Of a DNA stretch of 64,000 nucleotides, positions 10,786 through 22,600 are shown piece by piece. Source of the stretch: Aurifilum marmelostoma (Eukaryota; Ascomycota; Sordariomycetes; Diaporthales; Cryphonectriaceae); NCBI GenBank assembly GCA_027559495.1, contig JAMXSV010000017.1, positions 1,736,001 to 1,800,000 on the forward strand, read 5' to 3'. Both the position numbers and the translations under genes were made by a program. Each line of letters opens with the position of its first letter. Positions within the stretch are counted from its first letter, which is position 1. The notes beneath the pieces are model-generated. The model did no database searches. It was not told where the DNA came from and worked only from the letters and a program-made list of their open reading frames with translations.

Positions 10786-13614
10786 CCATGGAGCCGCTCG
10801 ACTTGGGCTCAGACACTGGATTTCGCCAGGCCGCAGGCAAGAAGAAGAAGAAGACACAGACGACCTTCAACTGGCTGGAGGACGAGGGCGACAAGAAGGA
10901 CGGCGACGGGACCGAAGGGGGCGGAGACGGGAACAAGGACCAGAATGGCGGTGATTCGGGCGCCGGAGGCGGCACGGGCGGAAACGACGGTGACAACGGC
11001 GGCAACAAGGATGGCGACGACAACGGCGGTGCCGATGCCAATAATGACGATATCTGGGACTTCACGCCCGTGAGCAGCAAGAAGAAGAACAAGGCCAAGG
11101 CTGCAGAGGCCAAGGCTGCGGAGGTCAAGACGACAGACTCCTTCGGCCTGCCGGATATACCCTCGACCGACTTTCATGAGATCAGACTTGACGATGCCGG
11201 CGGAGGAGGCGGAGGAGGCGGAGGGGGAGGAGACTCTCTGGACCTCAGCTTTGGCTCGTCGCCAAAAACGGACAAACCCGCCACTGGCATCAGCTCATGG
11301 GCCACTGGCTGGACCACCGGCAGCTGGTCATGGGGAGGCCTCAAGTCGCCCGCCTCCGAAACACCCCCCAAGCCCGCCGAAGAGGCCAAGCCGAAATCGC
11401 CCGCCCCCGTCGACGACAACCCCTGGAGCATGAATCGTCCCAAGCCCACCAGCAAGAAGACGACAACCTTCAGCTTCGGCGCGCTGGACCAGACCGAAGA
11501 TGAGCACAAGGACGAGACGTTTGACTTTCTCGGCGCGGCCAGCAAGCCTGCTGAGAAGAAGAAGGACCTCGGTGGCTTCACTTGGGGCGTGGCAGCGGCG
11601 ACGACGACGACGACAAACAAGGGTGGCGATGACAACTTTTGGGGCAACCTGAGCAAGGACAAGGCTGCTGGGGACAAGCCCAAGGAAGACGAGAAGTCAC
11701 CTGCAGCCGCAGAAGAACCTGCTGATGATATCTGGGGCTGGTCTACTTCCAAGAAAGATGTACGTCTCTTGCACACCTGATCTATGGGTAAATGTTCATT
11801 GCACTACGATAACGACACTGGGGCTGACAACGAAGCTACAGAAGAAGAAGAACAAGATCGCCGTCATAGAGGAACCGCTCTTTGACCTCCAGAACGGAGA
11901 CACCCCGACCGACAACGCCGATCGGGAGGCCGAGGCCGCCCTCGTCAGGCAGGAGGAGGCCGAGCTTCAGAAGCTGCAGACCAAGATTGACTTCGGCAGC
12001 AGGCTGAACAAGAAACAGCAGGACCGCTTCAGAGTCTTGACCGAGAATGCCAAGGCCAGAGCAGAAGCTGCTGCCGCTGCTGCCGCTGAGCCTGCCGCTG
12101 AGGAGAAGGCAGAAGACGATCCTGCTGCGTCTGGCGCAGCAGCGCCTTCTGCGGACGACCAGCCATCCGGCGACGGTAACAATGACGCGGATGCTGCACA
12201 GGCCGAAGCGGACGAGAAGGCGCGCATCGCCGAGTTGGAGGAAGATGAAATGTATGCCCTCCGGTTCAAAAAGAAACTCAAAAAGCCCGAGAGAGAGCGC
12301 CTGGAGCTGCTTGAGGAGAGGGCCCGGCAGCGCGAGCGGGAGGCCGAAGAAGCTGCGGCGGCTGAGCAGCAACAAGAAGGAGGCCATGATGAGCCTCCTG
12401 CCGACACGGGTGATGCTGCCAAGGAGGATGCCGACGAGAAGGCCAGCATTATCCGGGAGGAAGAAGAAGAGCTCGCAAGACTGCTCGCCAAGAAGAAGCC
12501 CAAGAAGCCGGACCAAGAGCGCATCCGATTTCTCCAGGAAAACGCCAAGGCACGAGCCCGTGAGGCTGACGAGGCCGCGGCGGCTGCTGCTGCTGCTGCT
12601 GCTGTTGCCGCCGCCGATTCTGTCCCGGAAAGCAGCGGCGATACGGCCGAGTCCAAGACTAACGAGACGGCCCCGACATCTGTAGACGACTCTTTTGGCG
12701 ACGACACAGCCGCTGCTGATCAGGCTGACAAGGACGAGGCTGCCTGGATCATCGAGGAGGAAGAGCTGGAGCTGGAAGTCCTGCTCTCCAAGTCCAAACT
12801 GAAAAAGAATGACAAGGCTCGGCTCAAGGAGCTCCAAGAAAACAAGGAGAGGCGTGAGCAGGAAGCCGCTGCAAAGGCCGAGGCAGATGCTCTTCTGAAG
12901 GATGCGGGTGACGCGCCTCCAGCTGGTGATGACGCGCCTGCTGACGATCATGGTGGTGACGGAGCCGGCAAGAATGAAGAGGACGAGCTGGCAGCCAAGA
13001 TCATCGCCGAAGAGGAGGCCGAGCTCGATTACCTCTTGTCACAAGGAAAACTCAAAAAGCGCGACAAGACCCGTCTCGAGGTCTTGCAGCGCAACAAGGA
13101 GCTCCGCGAACAAGAGGCCGCCGCCGCCAAGGAGAGCGCCGATGCAGCTGCTGATGTTGTCATGACATTTGACGACGACCCACCAGCACCCGAGGGCGGT
13201 GACGTCGTGGTGGACGAGGCCGCCCTGCAGAAGGAGGTCGAGGAAGCCATGATCGCCGCCGAGGACAAGGAGCTGTCTGAACTTCTCAGCAAGGCCAAGC
13301 CCAAGAGGGCCGACAAGACGCGTATAAAAGAGCTGCAGGACCGCAAGGAAAAGCGTGAAGAGGAGGCCCGGGCCGTCGCGGCAAAGGCTGAAGAGGAGGA
13401 GCGCCTGGCTCGCGAGAAGGCAGAGCAGGAGGCCAGAGAGCTTGAGGAGCAACTGAAGCGCGAGGAAGACGAGAGACGCGCGGCCGAGATTGCTGCTGAA
13501 GAGCAAGAGATCGGTACCCTCAAGTCAAAGAAGAAGCCCAAGAGGGCCGAGAAGGAACGCCTGGCCGAGCTGGAATTCCGACGAGATGAACGCGCAGCCG
13601 CCGCCGCCGCCGAC

Positions 13615-13650
<36 letters not shown>

Positions 13651-16600
13651 CAGGAACCGGTGGATCCTCACGATGAAGGGGCTGCGAAGGAAGAGGACAG
13701 CAGCAAAATGGACCCCAAGCCTCTGTCGTGGGCGGACGATGACCCAGCCCAGGATATTGGCATGGACGACGACTGGATGAACTGGGGTCTGTCCAGCGCG
13801 AAGAAGACCAAGGCGAAGAGCAAGGAGCCGGCCCTGGTTCCTCCTCCGCCCCCCGCTCCAGAGCCTGCGAAGGCCGCCGAAGAGCAGGACCCCTGGTCTA
13901 CCGCATGGGGCTCTGGCAAGAAAGACAAGAAGGGGAAGAGCAAGACCAGCGACCTCATCGATTTCGGCGGCCGTGCAGAAGATACTGCGGCCTTTGCGGC
14001 ACCACCACCGCCGCCGCCACCTACCATGCCTGAGGCGACCGCGTTCGACTTTGGCTGGGGAAAGCCGTCCAAGAAGGAACCTGTTGTGGAAGACGTCTGG
14101 GGTTTCGGCGGCAGCAGCGCCAAGAAGAAGAAGTCTAAAGATGTGGCCGACGAGGTTGTAGAGGATACTCTGGTGGCGTCTACGATTGAGGATTTCAAGG
14201 ACAAAGACAAGCTTGAGGATGATGACTTTTGGCCCACGTTTGGCAGCGCCAAGAAGTCAAAGGACAAGAAGTCGAGCAGTAAGGACACCAAGGCTGTAAA
14301 GTCCTCATCTCCGATCCCCATACCTCCACCTCCACCTCCTGCTCCGATCATGGACATCACGGCACTAGAAGAGGGCGGCGGCGGCAATGTCTGGGATGAT
14401 GATCCTCTCGCGTCTACTGAGCTTGCCGACCCCAAGTCAAAGTCTTCGGACAAGGACGCCGGCAAGAAGTCCTCCTCGTCCAAGGAGCCTAAGCTCAGCA
14501 AGAAGGAGCTCGAGAAGCTGGAGAAGGAGAAGAAGAAGGCCGAGAAGGAGCAGAAGGCCCGAGAAGAGCAGGAGGCCAAGGAGGCCGCCGAGAAGGCCCG
14601 GGTCGAGGAAGAGGAGAGGCTCGCGGCCGAGGCTCAGGCCGAAGCCGATCGTCTTGCCCAAGAGGAGGCCGACCGCCTCCGCAGGGAGGAAGAGGAGAAG
14701 CAGGCGGCACTGGACGCCATCGCCCAGGAGGAAAGCGACCTCGCAGCGCTCCAGGCCAGGCTGGACTCGGGCAGGAAGCTGACGACGAGGCAGAAGGAGA
14801 AGTTCGACAAGCTCTCGGCCAGCTGCAAGGCCCGTGCGGACGAGAAGGCTGCGCAGGAGGCAGCCGAGCAGGCCGCACGCGAAGAGGCCGAGAGGCTGCA
14901 GCGCGAGGCCGAGGAGCAGGCCCGCCAGGAGGCCATCCAGAAGGAGGAGGCCGAGCTCAAGGACCTGCAGAGGCGGAAGGACTCCGGTCGCAAGCTCCCC
15001 AAGAAGGACAAGGACCGCTACGAACTGCTCTACGCCAACAAGAAGGCCCGCAGGGAGGCTGCCAAGGAGGCAGAGGCCGCCAAGCAGAAGGAGGAGGAAG
15101 AGGCGGCGGCGGCGGCGGCTGCTGCTGCTGCTGCTCCTGCTCCGGCTGCTGCCGACGGCCTCAACCTCGACGACGATCTCGACAAGGACCTCGCCGATCT
15201 GGACGACAACCAGCTCGAGGAGCTCGACAAGTTCCTGTCGGCCCCCGCCGAGCAGCCTGTGGCCTTCAAGAAGGCGCCAGAGGTTGATGCGTTCAGTTTC
15301 TGGGGCGCATCCAAGAAGACGACCAGCACCAAAAAGGCCAAGAATGTGGTGGCTGAGCCGGTAAGTAACACTGCACGCGATCCTCGTGGGTCTCGTCCCC
15401 CCCCCCCCCCCAGTACCCCAGCACATCTCATCTCCACAATCTTGTCTGCGTTCATCTCAGTCGGCAGCTGCCGAGATTGCGCATGCTGAGTCATGGTCAT
15501 CCTCCAAGCTTCTCGAAGCTACCACCACCGCTGGCATCGGTGGCGCCGCGGCCAAGCACGATACTGTCGCTAGTGTTGGGCCGGCCGAGCAGGACACGTC
15601 TCCTCTCGTCAGGACGTCCAGCCCAGCTACGGCCAGGTCGGATCGTGGACCACACCATCACGATGAAGATGAGCACGTCGGGGCCAGCACACCGGCAGCC
15701 GCTGAACCAATGAAGAGAAAACCCGTTGGGGGCAAGATTGCTGACAAGCTGAAGGCCTTCGAGGTGACAACCAAGGGTGAACTCGTACCTCCACCCCCTC
15801 CTCCTCCCGCCGCCGCGCCACCTGCACCGGCAGACCCTATCCCGCCACCGCCGCCGCCGCCACCCGCCCCAGCAGAAGAGGTCAAGAGCAAGAGCAGGCC
15901 CAAGAAGATCACCGACATTCCTGGCAGCTTCCCAGGCGAGGACGAGGAGGACCCTGACGAGATCATCGAGGTCATCGACATGGCCCCGGCCAAGAGCAAG
16001 AAATCCAGCGGCAAGAGGTCCTCCAAGGTCAAGACGGACGAGGCCGCAGCCGCCGCGGTGCCCATCCCTCCTCCGCCGCCAGCCGTGCCGGACGCGCCCA
16101 TCGCCGTGCCCGCCCCTGTCGAGGTGCTGAAGAAGGAGAGCAGAAAGGAACGGCCCAGGATCAACCACAACGGTGCCTCGAGCTGGGGCATCTGGACCGC
16201 GTCTGGATCCCGCGACAAGGACAAGAAGGCCTCCTCGGGCAAGACGAAGTCATCTTCTGACGAGCACAGGCGGGAGCGCAAGGAGCGCTCGCCCGACAAG
16301 GAGGAGAAGCTCTCCTCACAGGGGTCGTCCTCGGACAAGGCCGAGCGCGCCGACAGGAGGGAGCGGGAGATGGAGACACCCGCGAAGCCCAAGCTCGCGA
16401 GCGTCTTCGCCAGCACGCCGCCCATCTCCCGGTCCATGTCCACACGTGAGAAACGGCACAACAAGGAGGGCAGGTCATCGCGCCGCCCCTCGGTTGTCGA
16501 TGCCAGCAGCGGTATGATGTCGCCTCCTCCCGAGGACGTGCCTGAGCCGGGCTCCAAGGCGGCCAGGATCCTGGGCATCGGCGAGGGCATGATGAGCCTG

Positions 16601-17959
16601 GGCAGGTCCAGCAGCAAGCGCGGCGAGCAGGCCTCGCGGCAGGTCGAGGACGACGACATCGTCATGGTCGGCGCGAACGATGTGGAGCCCAGCCCGCCGG
16701 ACAAGCCGTCGCGCCGCAGGCCATCGAGGGTAAGAGAAAACAACAAAAAAAAAACAAAAAAAAAAAAAAAAAAAGACGCCTCATGATGTTGTGAGACGAC
16801 ACAAGCTGACCCGTTTGACCATGCAAAACAGACATACACCCAAGATGATGACATCGTCATGGTCGAGGCTGCCGACGCCGCACCGACCCCGGGCCTGCGG
16901 CGGTCCAACACCACTGGATCCACCACCAGGAAGCCCTTTGGCGGCCTCTTTGGGGGTCTAATGGCTGGTTCACGGGCCGAGCCACATCGCAGACGCGGCA
17001 TGTACCACACGGACGGCGAAGACGCAGGCATGGCCACAGATGCTGATGCCGAAGCTGCGCGCAAGGAGGCCCGCCGTGCCCGCCGTGCCGAACGAGGAGG
17101 CGCCGAGAAGTCGTCCAAGGAGGAAGCCCGGCGCGAGAAGCGCCGCAGACAGGACGAGGAGGCTGAGGCGCTGCGCCAAGCTGAGAAGGAGGCCCGGCGC
17201 GCCGAGAGGAAAGCGGCGCGCCACAGGGCAGACGAGGACCGCCGGGCTGCCGAGGAGAAAGACGCCGCGCGGGAGGAGCGGAGGAGACAGAAGCGGCTCG
17301 ACCGCGAGAGGGAGCGCGAGGCGCTCGCAGCAGACGACGCCGAAGCCGAGGCGCGTCGCGCTGCCAAGCGTGAGCGGCGCAGGGCACGGGCTGGCGAGAG
17401 CGACCGGGAGAATGACGAGGAGCGCCGCCGACGCCGGGCTGAGAGGCGGGCGGCCCGCGAGGGAGAGGCCAAGCCGGCCCCTACACGGCGGCGGACCGAA
17501 CCGGTCGAGAACGATGACTTTGTCTACCCGCGCCCGACGCAGCCCTCGCGTCGGCACACGGACGGCCTGGACAGCAACAAGGGGGCCTCCTCCCGACAGA
17601 TGGCGCCAGACCCTCCCCCGCCGGCCTGGCCCCACTCGCGCACGTCGAGCTGGGTCAAGGACCACAGCGACGCCGGCCCACCGCCCGACGACGGAGGGAT
17701 GACGACCGAGGCCGTGGACGAGGGCGAGGAGGATGCGGCGCGGCGGGAGAGGCGGCGCAGGCGGAGGTACGGCGACGTGGATGTCGACGTGGCGAGCGGA
17801 GACCGAGAGAGGAGGAAGAAGAGGAGGGAGGAGAGGAGCGACGGCAGCGACGAGCGCCGCCGGGAGAGGAAAGGCTCCTTCTTTGCCCCGGATGTCGCCG
17901 GCGCCAGGATCGGCAGCGGCGGTTTCGGGGGCCTGTGGAAGAAGCTGAAGGGGAGCTGA
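10782..17959 (+). CDS. Giant Ala/Glu/Lys-rich repeat protein (2,297 aa), function unknown
   Basis: Exons 10782..11759, 11842..15360, 15461..16729, 16832..17959, all joined at phase 0 with GTACGT, GTAAGT and GTAAGA donors. Start chosen at MTMEPLDLGSD (10782; a second ATG at 10788 has the better accATGG context). Two repeat families are interleaved. One is a charged coiled-coil unit of about 45 residues (EEEAEL-x-LL-x-KxKLKKxDKxRLxxLQxNKxxREQEA), seen nine times from about residues 354, 449, 523, 622, 707, 791, 870, 1282 and 1355. The other is a short Asp-Trp-Gly-Ser-Lys-Lys motif (for example DDIWGWSTSKK, EDVWGFGGSSAKK), about a dozen copies. Proline-rich blocks (PPPPPP) follow each cluster. 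The third exon is basic and Ser-rich; the fourth starts with DDDIVMVEAAD and ends in an Arg/Glu-rich coil and GGFGGLWKKLKGS. No signal peptide or membrane span. Similar fungal proteins are often labelled only 'kinetoplast-associated' or 'involucrin repeat'; I do not assign a role. Confidence 0.85.
13607..13650 (+). repeat. In-frame GCA/GCC repeat encoding poly-Ala
   Basis: Triplet run inside exon 2 of the giant repeat gene, read as alanines just after the seventh coiled-coil unit. A triplet tract keeps frame when it changes length. Confidence 0.85.
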
Positions 17960-20315
17960 GAGGTGCAGTAATCGATGGATGGCGCCACGACACACTGATG
18001 GACAGAAACGGACAGTTCTCGGACGACATGAAAGATATATATGATGGGATGATATGATATTTGAACGGTAACGGACAAATGAAGCGAACGAAGCAACTCT
18101 GGGAGAACAAAGGCCAGGCTGGGTTACTTTTCTTAATGACAGAGATCCCGCATCTTGGCCTGGTTGATGATGACTGGAGATGGGGGAATTGAACACACAC
18201 GACAAAGAAGTTACTGGCATTGGGCATATGGGGGGGGGGGGGGAGAACAGGAGGCAATGTTGTTGTTTTTTTTTTTTTTTTCTCTTGCTCTTTTGTTTAC
18301 AATCTTCCCTCCCCCTTTTTCTTGTCTCTGGATCGCTTTCGAATACCCAATTTAGCATTTTTATTTTTTGAGCCTGCTTTGAATGAATTGAGTTGGCCTG
18401 TGTTTTATATACTGAGCTTGATATTTTCTCATCTGTGTGAGGAGACAGGAGTCTATGGATTCAGTCAAACATGAATCCAGCCATACATTCAGAGATTTCG
18501 CAGCTTTATCATATTATGCATCACTTTTTATATTCGAGTTATGAATCGATATTTGATTATTGTCTATGCATTTTCTTGAATACTCTGCCTGATCTCTGTA
18601 GTCTTGTATGTTCCAAAGTAAGAGAGATGACAACATAGACAATACCTTTGTCCAAAATGCTCAGGCATATAGAATAAGAGCGCCGTCCCCCTCCCCCCCC
18701 TCCCCCTCCCCCCCCTCCCAAAGAGACACCAAGTATCCAACCCAGACTTTCCCTGCCATGCATCACTGCTCGTTTTCGTAATTGTGTATAAGCAATGACA
18801 CACCGCAAGCAAGGTACTCATAGACGTCATGATACAGCAAAATATCCTGATCCGGCGCTCGGAGCTTGCGTGTACTTCGTCTACGTGAGACACTCTTTCA
18901 TATCCCCCCCCCCCTCCGAAAGAAGAATTATGGAGTTTTGATGGATCCGCGTCAGCCTCCTTCTTTTTTTTGTCTTTTGTCTCCTTTGCGAATCAACGTC
19001 GGGGTTTCTCTTGATTATCAAGCAGGCCGCGTCGATGGCCCTCGAGATTCCTTGAACCTGCAGGAGAAGAAAAAAAAAAAAGGCAAGTCTATTGACTCCG
19101 ATGCGGTGCACTCTTGGCTCGGTCGAAGGACATGTTAATCACCGAGTGTGTATCCGCCTCGAGCTTGCATGTCACATTCGGAGGGGAGGGACGTTTACTG
19201 GCGACCGAGTGTATTTTTTTTTTTTTTTGGGAATAAGCAAGTCGTTTCTTGATTTGATTTGATTTGTCAGGACTTGCGTGTTAATAATTACAGTACGGGG
19301 TCTCTTGGTTGTTTGGCGTCGAAGGCAAACTGTCAGTGAATGAAAAGTGCCAGCATCACTAAGTTATGAATTAAGGACATGATGAGAGACATGATTCTTT
19401 CTATTGGCTGGGCGAGAATATCAAAGTACTTGGTACTTAATATACACAGAGTAGTAGTGATATATAAAGTTTCGGCAGCAACCAGAGAATGTCTCTACCA
19501 TATAATTAATTAGTGAATAGCCCAAGCAGAGACGACAGAGTTTCCCTCGGATATAATTACTTCATGCACTGCCTATGTCATTATCACCATACAGATTGAG
19601 GGGCAGTTTCCACCCGCCACTGCAACCTGATACAGGCACACATCACATCTCTGTTGTCGCCGAGCTATCTCCAAATCTACGTCCGAGCGATCGTCGGTCC
19701 TGTGAACAAGAAAAGGACATGATGTTTCCACACCGCCTATGCATCATGCAGGGTTTGGCCTGAGAAATAAACTCGAAGAGGAGGAGGAGGACCTATGTCT
19801 CGCGCCTGGAGGCGTCCGGATGCTCCCTCCAATCGAGCCGTGGTCATTACGAGCACCCACGGAGCCCGCCGCCACTCGGACGGGCCCTGGACCTGACCTA
19901 TCGCTCCCTCGTAAAAGGTAATCAATACCTGTACAGACTACCTGGTTCCTACAAACAGGATTGCTCTCCAAATGCCTGGGGTAGCATCCGTCGGGCCGTC
20001 TTGTCACCTTCCGGATGGAGATGCAGGTGCGTGATGATCTCTGCTCTGCATCGCAGGAAGCTAGAAGGATTCACACCCGCGGGGGGGGGGGAGGGGGCAA
20101 GGGATGGAATTCGCCATCTCGGCATACAAGATGCTACCGAACGATGCGGCGAGGAAGACGAAGGAGAATACTAGTGTGGCATTAGTGAGGTATTGCGATA
20201 TGTTGTGAGTGTATATAAAAAGAGCCAGGTGAGTTCGCGAGCATGATGTGATGCTCCTTTTGGGTCAAGTCCTCGCCATTGCAAGACAAGCCAACAGCTG
20301 AACCCATCCGTCGAC
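17960..20315. other. Intergenic, 3' of the repeat-protein gene and promoter of the secreted propeller gene
   Basis: No gene seen. Homopolymers include G14 at 18230-18243, a T run at 18268-18281, C-rich blocks at 18687-18718, C11 at 18905-18915, and T15 near 19214-19228. 19240-19560 is more AT-rich. The last 110 bases hold a TATA box for the next gene. Confidence 0.55.
20213..20220 (+). promoter_or_regulatory. TATA box of the secreted beta-propeller gene
   Basis: TATAAAAA lies about 100 bases before the ATG at 20316, in an otherwise GC-balanced stretch. The spacing fits a short 5' UTR. Position by eye only. Confidence 0.5.
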
Positions 20316-22367
20316 ATGCGCTTGTTCACGATCTCTCTCGTCCTTGCAGCCACCAGGCTCGCATCTGCGGCCTGTCCATATGCTGGGGCCACAGGCTCGT
20401 CAGCCGCGCCACCCCCGGCAGCGCGAGGCCATGACGACGCCAACCTTCACATCAGAGTCGAAGAGGGCAAGAAGGGGATCCTCTACATGAACCGCAACTC
20501 GCCCACCTCCTCGGAGCTCTACGTGGCCGACGCCGACGGCAGCAACGAGCGCCTGCTGCTGGGCAACAGCTCGGTGTACGAGTACCACGCCCAGTGGTCC
20601 CCCGACGGCGAGTGGATCGTCTTCACGAGCGAGCGCAACGGCGACGGCAACCCGGATGTCTGGCGCGCCCGTCCCGACGGCAGCGGGCTCGAGAGCCTGG
20701 CCGCGACGCCCCATGTCGAGGGGGCGGGCGCCATCTCGCCCAACGGGAGCCTGGTGGCGTTCCACTCGACGCGCAACAACTACAAGAGCAACATCTGGGT
20801 CACGGACCTCGACACGGGCGCCTCGTGGAACATCACAAACTCCACAGAGGTGGCCGGCAACTGGACCCTGCCGGACGGACACTTCCGGCCGGCCTGGTCT
20901 CCGGACGGCGAGTGGATCGTCTTCTCCTCGGACAAGGACACGCTGTGGAGGGGCCACAACAACGTGTCGGGCTGGGAGCACACGCAGGAGCTCTCCATCT
21001 ACGCCATCAGGCCCGACGGGAGCGGCTACCGCAGGGTGGCCAACAGGACGGGCTACTCGCTGGGCTCGCCCAAGTTCTCGCCCGACGGGTCGCGGGTCGT
21101 CTTCTACGAGATAGACACCGAGGCCACCGTGTTTGCGAGGCGGCTGGACCTGCTGGACCAGGAGGAGAGCCAGATCGTCTCGGTGGACTTTGCCACGGGG
21201 GCGGACCGCGTCGCCCACACGTCGGGCAGCGGCGTCAAGGTGTTCCCGCAGTACGTCGACGCCGACACGATCGGGTACCGGAACAAGTCGACTGGGTTTC
21301 ACTACGTCTCTGCTGCTGGCAACGGCACGACCAACGGCACGGCTCTATCCAGCCGTCCTGCGTTCATCGGGGGCATCACGATCGCCTCGCCGGCCTGGTC
21401 GCCGGACGGGAAGCTCGTGGTCTACGAGAAGCCGGTGTGGGAGTCCGCCTCGGGCGTGCTCAGCTGGCGGCCCATCAACAAGCGCCTCTACAGCTGGAAC
21501 GACGACTGGGAGTACCGCAACATGGACGTCTTCCCGGCGCTGTCGAGGCAGGGCGTCCTGGCCGTCAGCGAGCAGGAGCTGGCCAACGGGTCCCTGTACG
21601 CCATGCGGCCGGACGGCACGCACCAGACCCGGATCCTCGACGCGCTGACCGACAACGTGACCACGGCGGCGCTGGCGTCCGGGAGCGACGGCGGCGCGTT
21701 CCAGCCCGCGTGGTCGCCCGACGGCACCTGGCTGGTCGTGGGGCTGGGCACCTGGTTCCAGGACCGCGAGACGGAGCCGGGCCTCATCTACCGCGTGGCC
21801 GCCGACGGGTCGTGGCACGAGGTGCTGGTCAACGAGACGGGCATCAACGCCGGGTTCCCCAGCGTCTCGGCGGACGGGCGCCACGTCGTCTACCGCACGT
21901 GGAACCAGAGCGCCGACTGGCCCGAGGGCCTGCGCGTGCTCGACCTCGAGACGGGCAACACCACCGTGCTGACCACCTCGTGGGACATCCTGCCGTCCTT
22001 CTCGCCCGCGGGGTCCACGATCCTCTTCACCCGGCGCACCAGCTGGCCCATCGCGGGGCCCTACGACGACAACTACGACGTCTGCACCATCGACCTCGAC
22101 GGCTCCAACTTCCAGAACCTGACGCCCGAGTCCCTCGGCAACGACGCCCACGCCACGTGGACCGCGGACGGGAGCATCTGGTACATGGGCTCGGCCTTTG
22201 GGTTCCCCGAGGAGGGCCCCGTGTACGACAACATCTTCCAGCCGTATGGCAAGATCATGCTGATGGACGCGGACGGGTCGCACAAGACGGTGTGGTCGGA
22301 CGGCATGTGGGAGGATGCCATGCCGCAGTTCATCCCCAAGTCCTTGCTGAACGGGACTGCCTGGTAA
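20316..22367 (+). CDS. Secreted TolB/PD40-like beta-propeller protein
   Basis: Single exon, 683 residues. Residues 1-18 form a signal peptide (MRLFTISLVLAATRLASA, cut before ACPYAG). The rest is built of PD40/TolB-type blades. WSPDG-type cores lie at about residues 93, 138 (degenerate SPNG), 192, 251 (FSPDG), 357, 463, 513 (VSADG), 559 (FSPAG) and 611 (WTADG). The ten residues WSPDGEWIVF occur twice (about 93 and 192). Many Asn-X-Ser/Thr sequons (NNSV, NGSL, NITN, NWTL, NGTT) agree with passage through the secretory pathway. No protease domain or catalytic triad follows the propeller, so it is not an intact prolyl oligopeptidase. The natural role is unknown; extracellular binding to a polymer or protein is the usual guess. 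TATA box about 100 bases upstream. Confidence 0.85.
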   Translation: MRLFTISLVLAATRLASAACPYAGATGSSAAPPPAARGHDDANLHIRVEEGKKGILYMNRNSPTSSELYVADADGSNERLLLGNSSVYEYHAQWSPDGEWIVFTSERNGDGNPDVWRARPDGSGLESLAATPHVEGAGAISPNGSLVAFHSTRNNYKSNIWVTDLDTGASWNITNSTEVAGNWTLPDGHFRPAWSPDGEWIVFSSDKDTLWRGHNNVSGWEHTQELSIYAIRPDGSGYRRVANRTGYSLGSPKFSPDGSRVVFYEIDTEATVFARRLDLLDQEESQIVSVDFATGADRVAHTSGSGVKVFPQYVDADTIGYRNKSTGFHYVSAAGNGTTNGTALSSRPAFIGGITIASPAWSPDGKLVVYEKPVWESASGVLSWRPINKRLYSWNDDWEYRNMDVFPALSRQGVLAVSEQELANGSLYAMRPDGTHQTRILDALTDNVTTAALASGSDGGAFQPAWSPDGTWLVVGLGTWFQDRETEPGLIYRVAADGSWHEVLVNETGINAGFPSVSADGRHVVYRTWNQSADWPEGLRVLDLETGNTTVLTTSWDILPSFSPAGSTILFTRRTSWPIAGPYDDNYDVCTIDLDGSNFQNLTPESLGNDAHATWTADGSIWYMGSAFGFPEEGPVYDNIFQPYGKIMLMDADGSHKTVWSDGMWEDAMPQFIPKSLLNGTAW

Positions 22368-22600
22368 TAATTGGTCTGCGGTTAGGTGTGATATTAAATT
22401 AAATACTAGACAGACAGACCTGTTGGCTTAGACGGTGTTAGAATGAATGAGACTGATAGGACGCTCAGGTGCTTGTGGAAAGGACATGATGAATATATCT
22501 ATTGATATCTGATGTGATTGTTTCGTGGTGTGTTGTAAATAAATTACTTATTCATTATTTTAAGTCCCAAAGCCCCCAGTCACCTTTCTTCTCCTCTTCC

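Noticed and set aside
15658..17472. 604-codon open frame on the minus strand opposite the giant repeat-protein gene
   Set aside because: It mirrors the codon bias of the sense gene (Lys/Glu/Ala codons give few antisense stops) and reads as low-complexity Ser/Arg; the sense strand has in-phase introns.
20594..22402. 602-codon plus-strand frame overlapping the propeller gene
   Set aside because: Shadow frame rich in Arg, Gly and His with no domain; the overlapping frame has a signal peptide and clear PD40 repeats.
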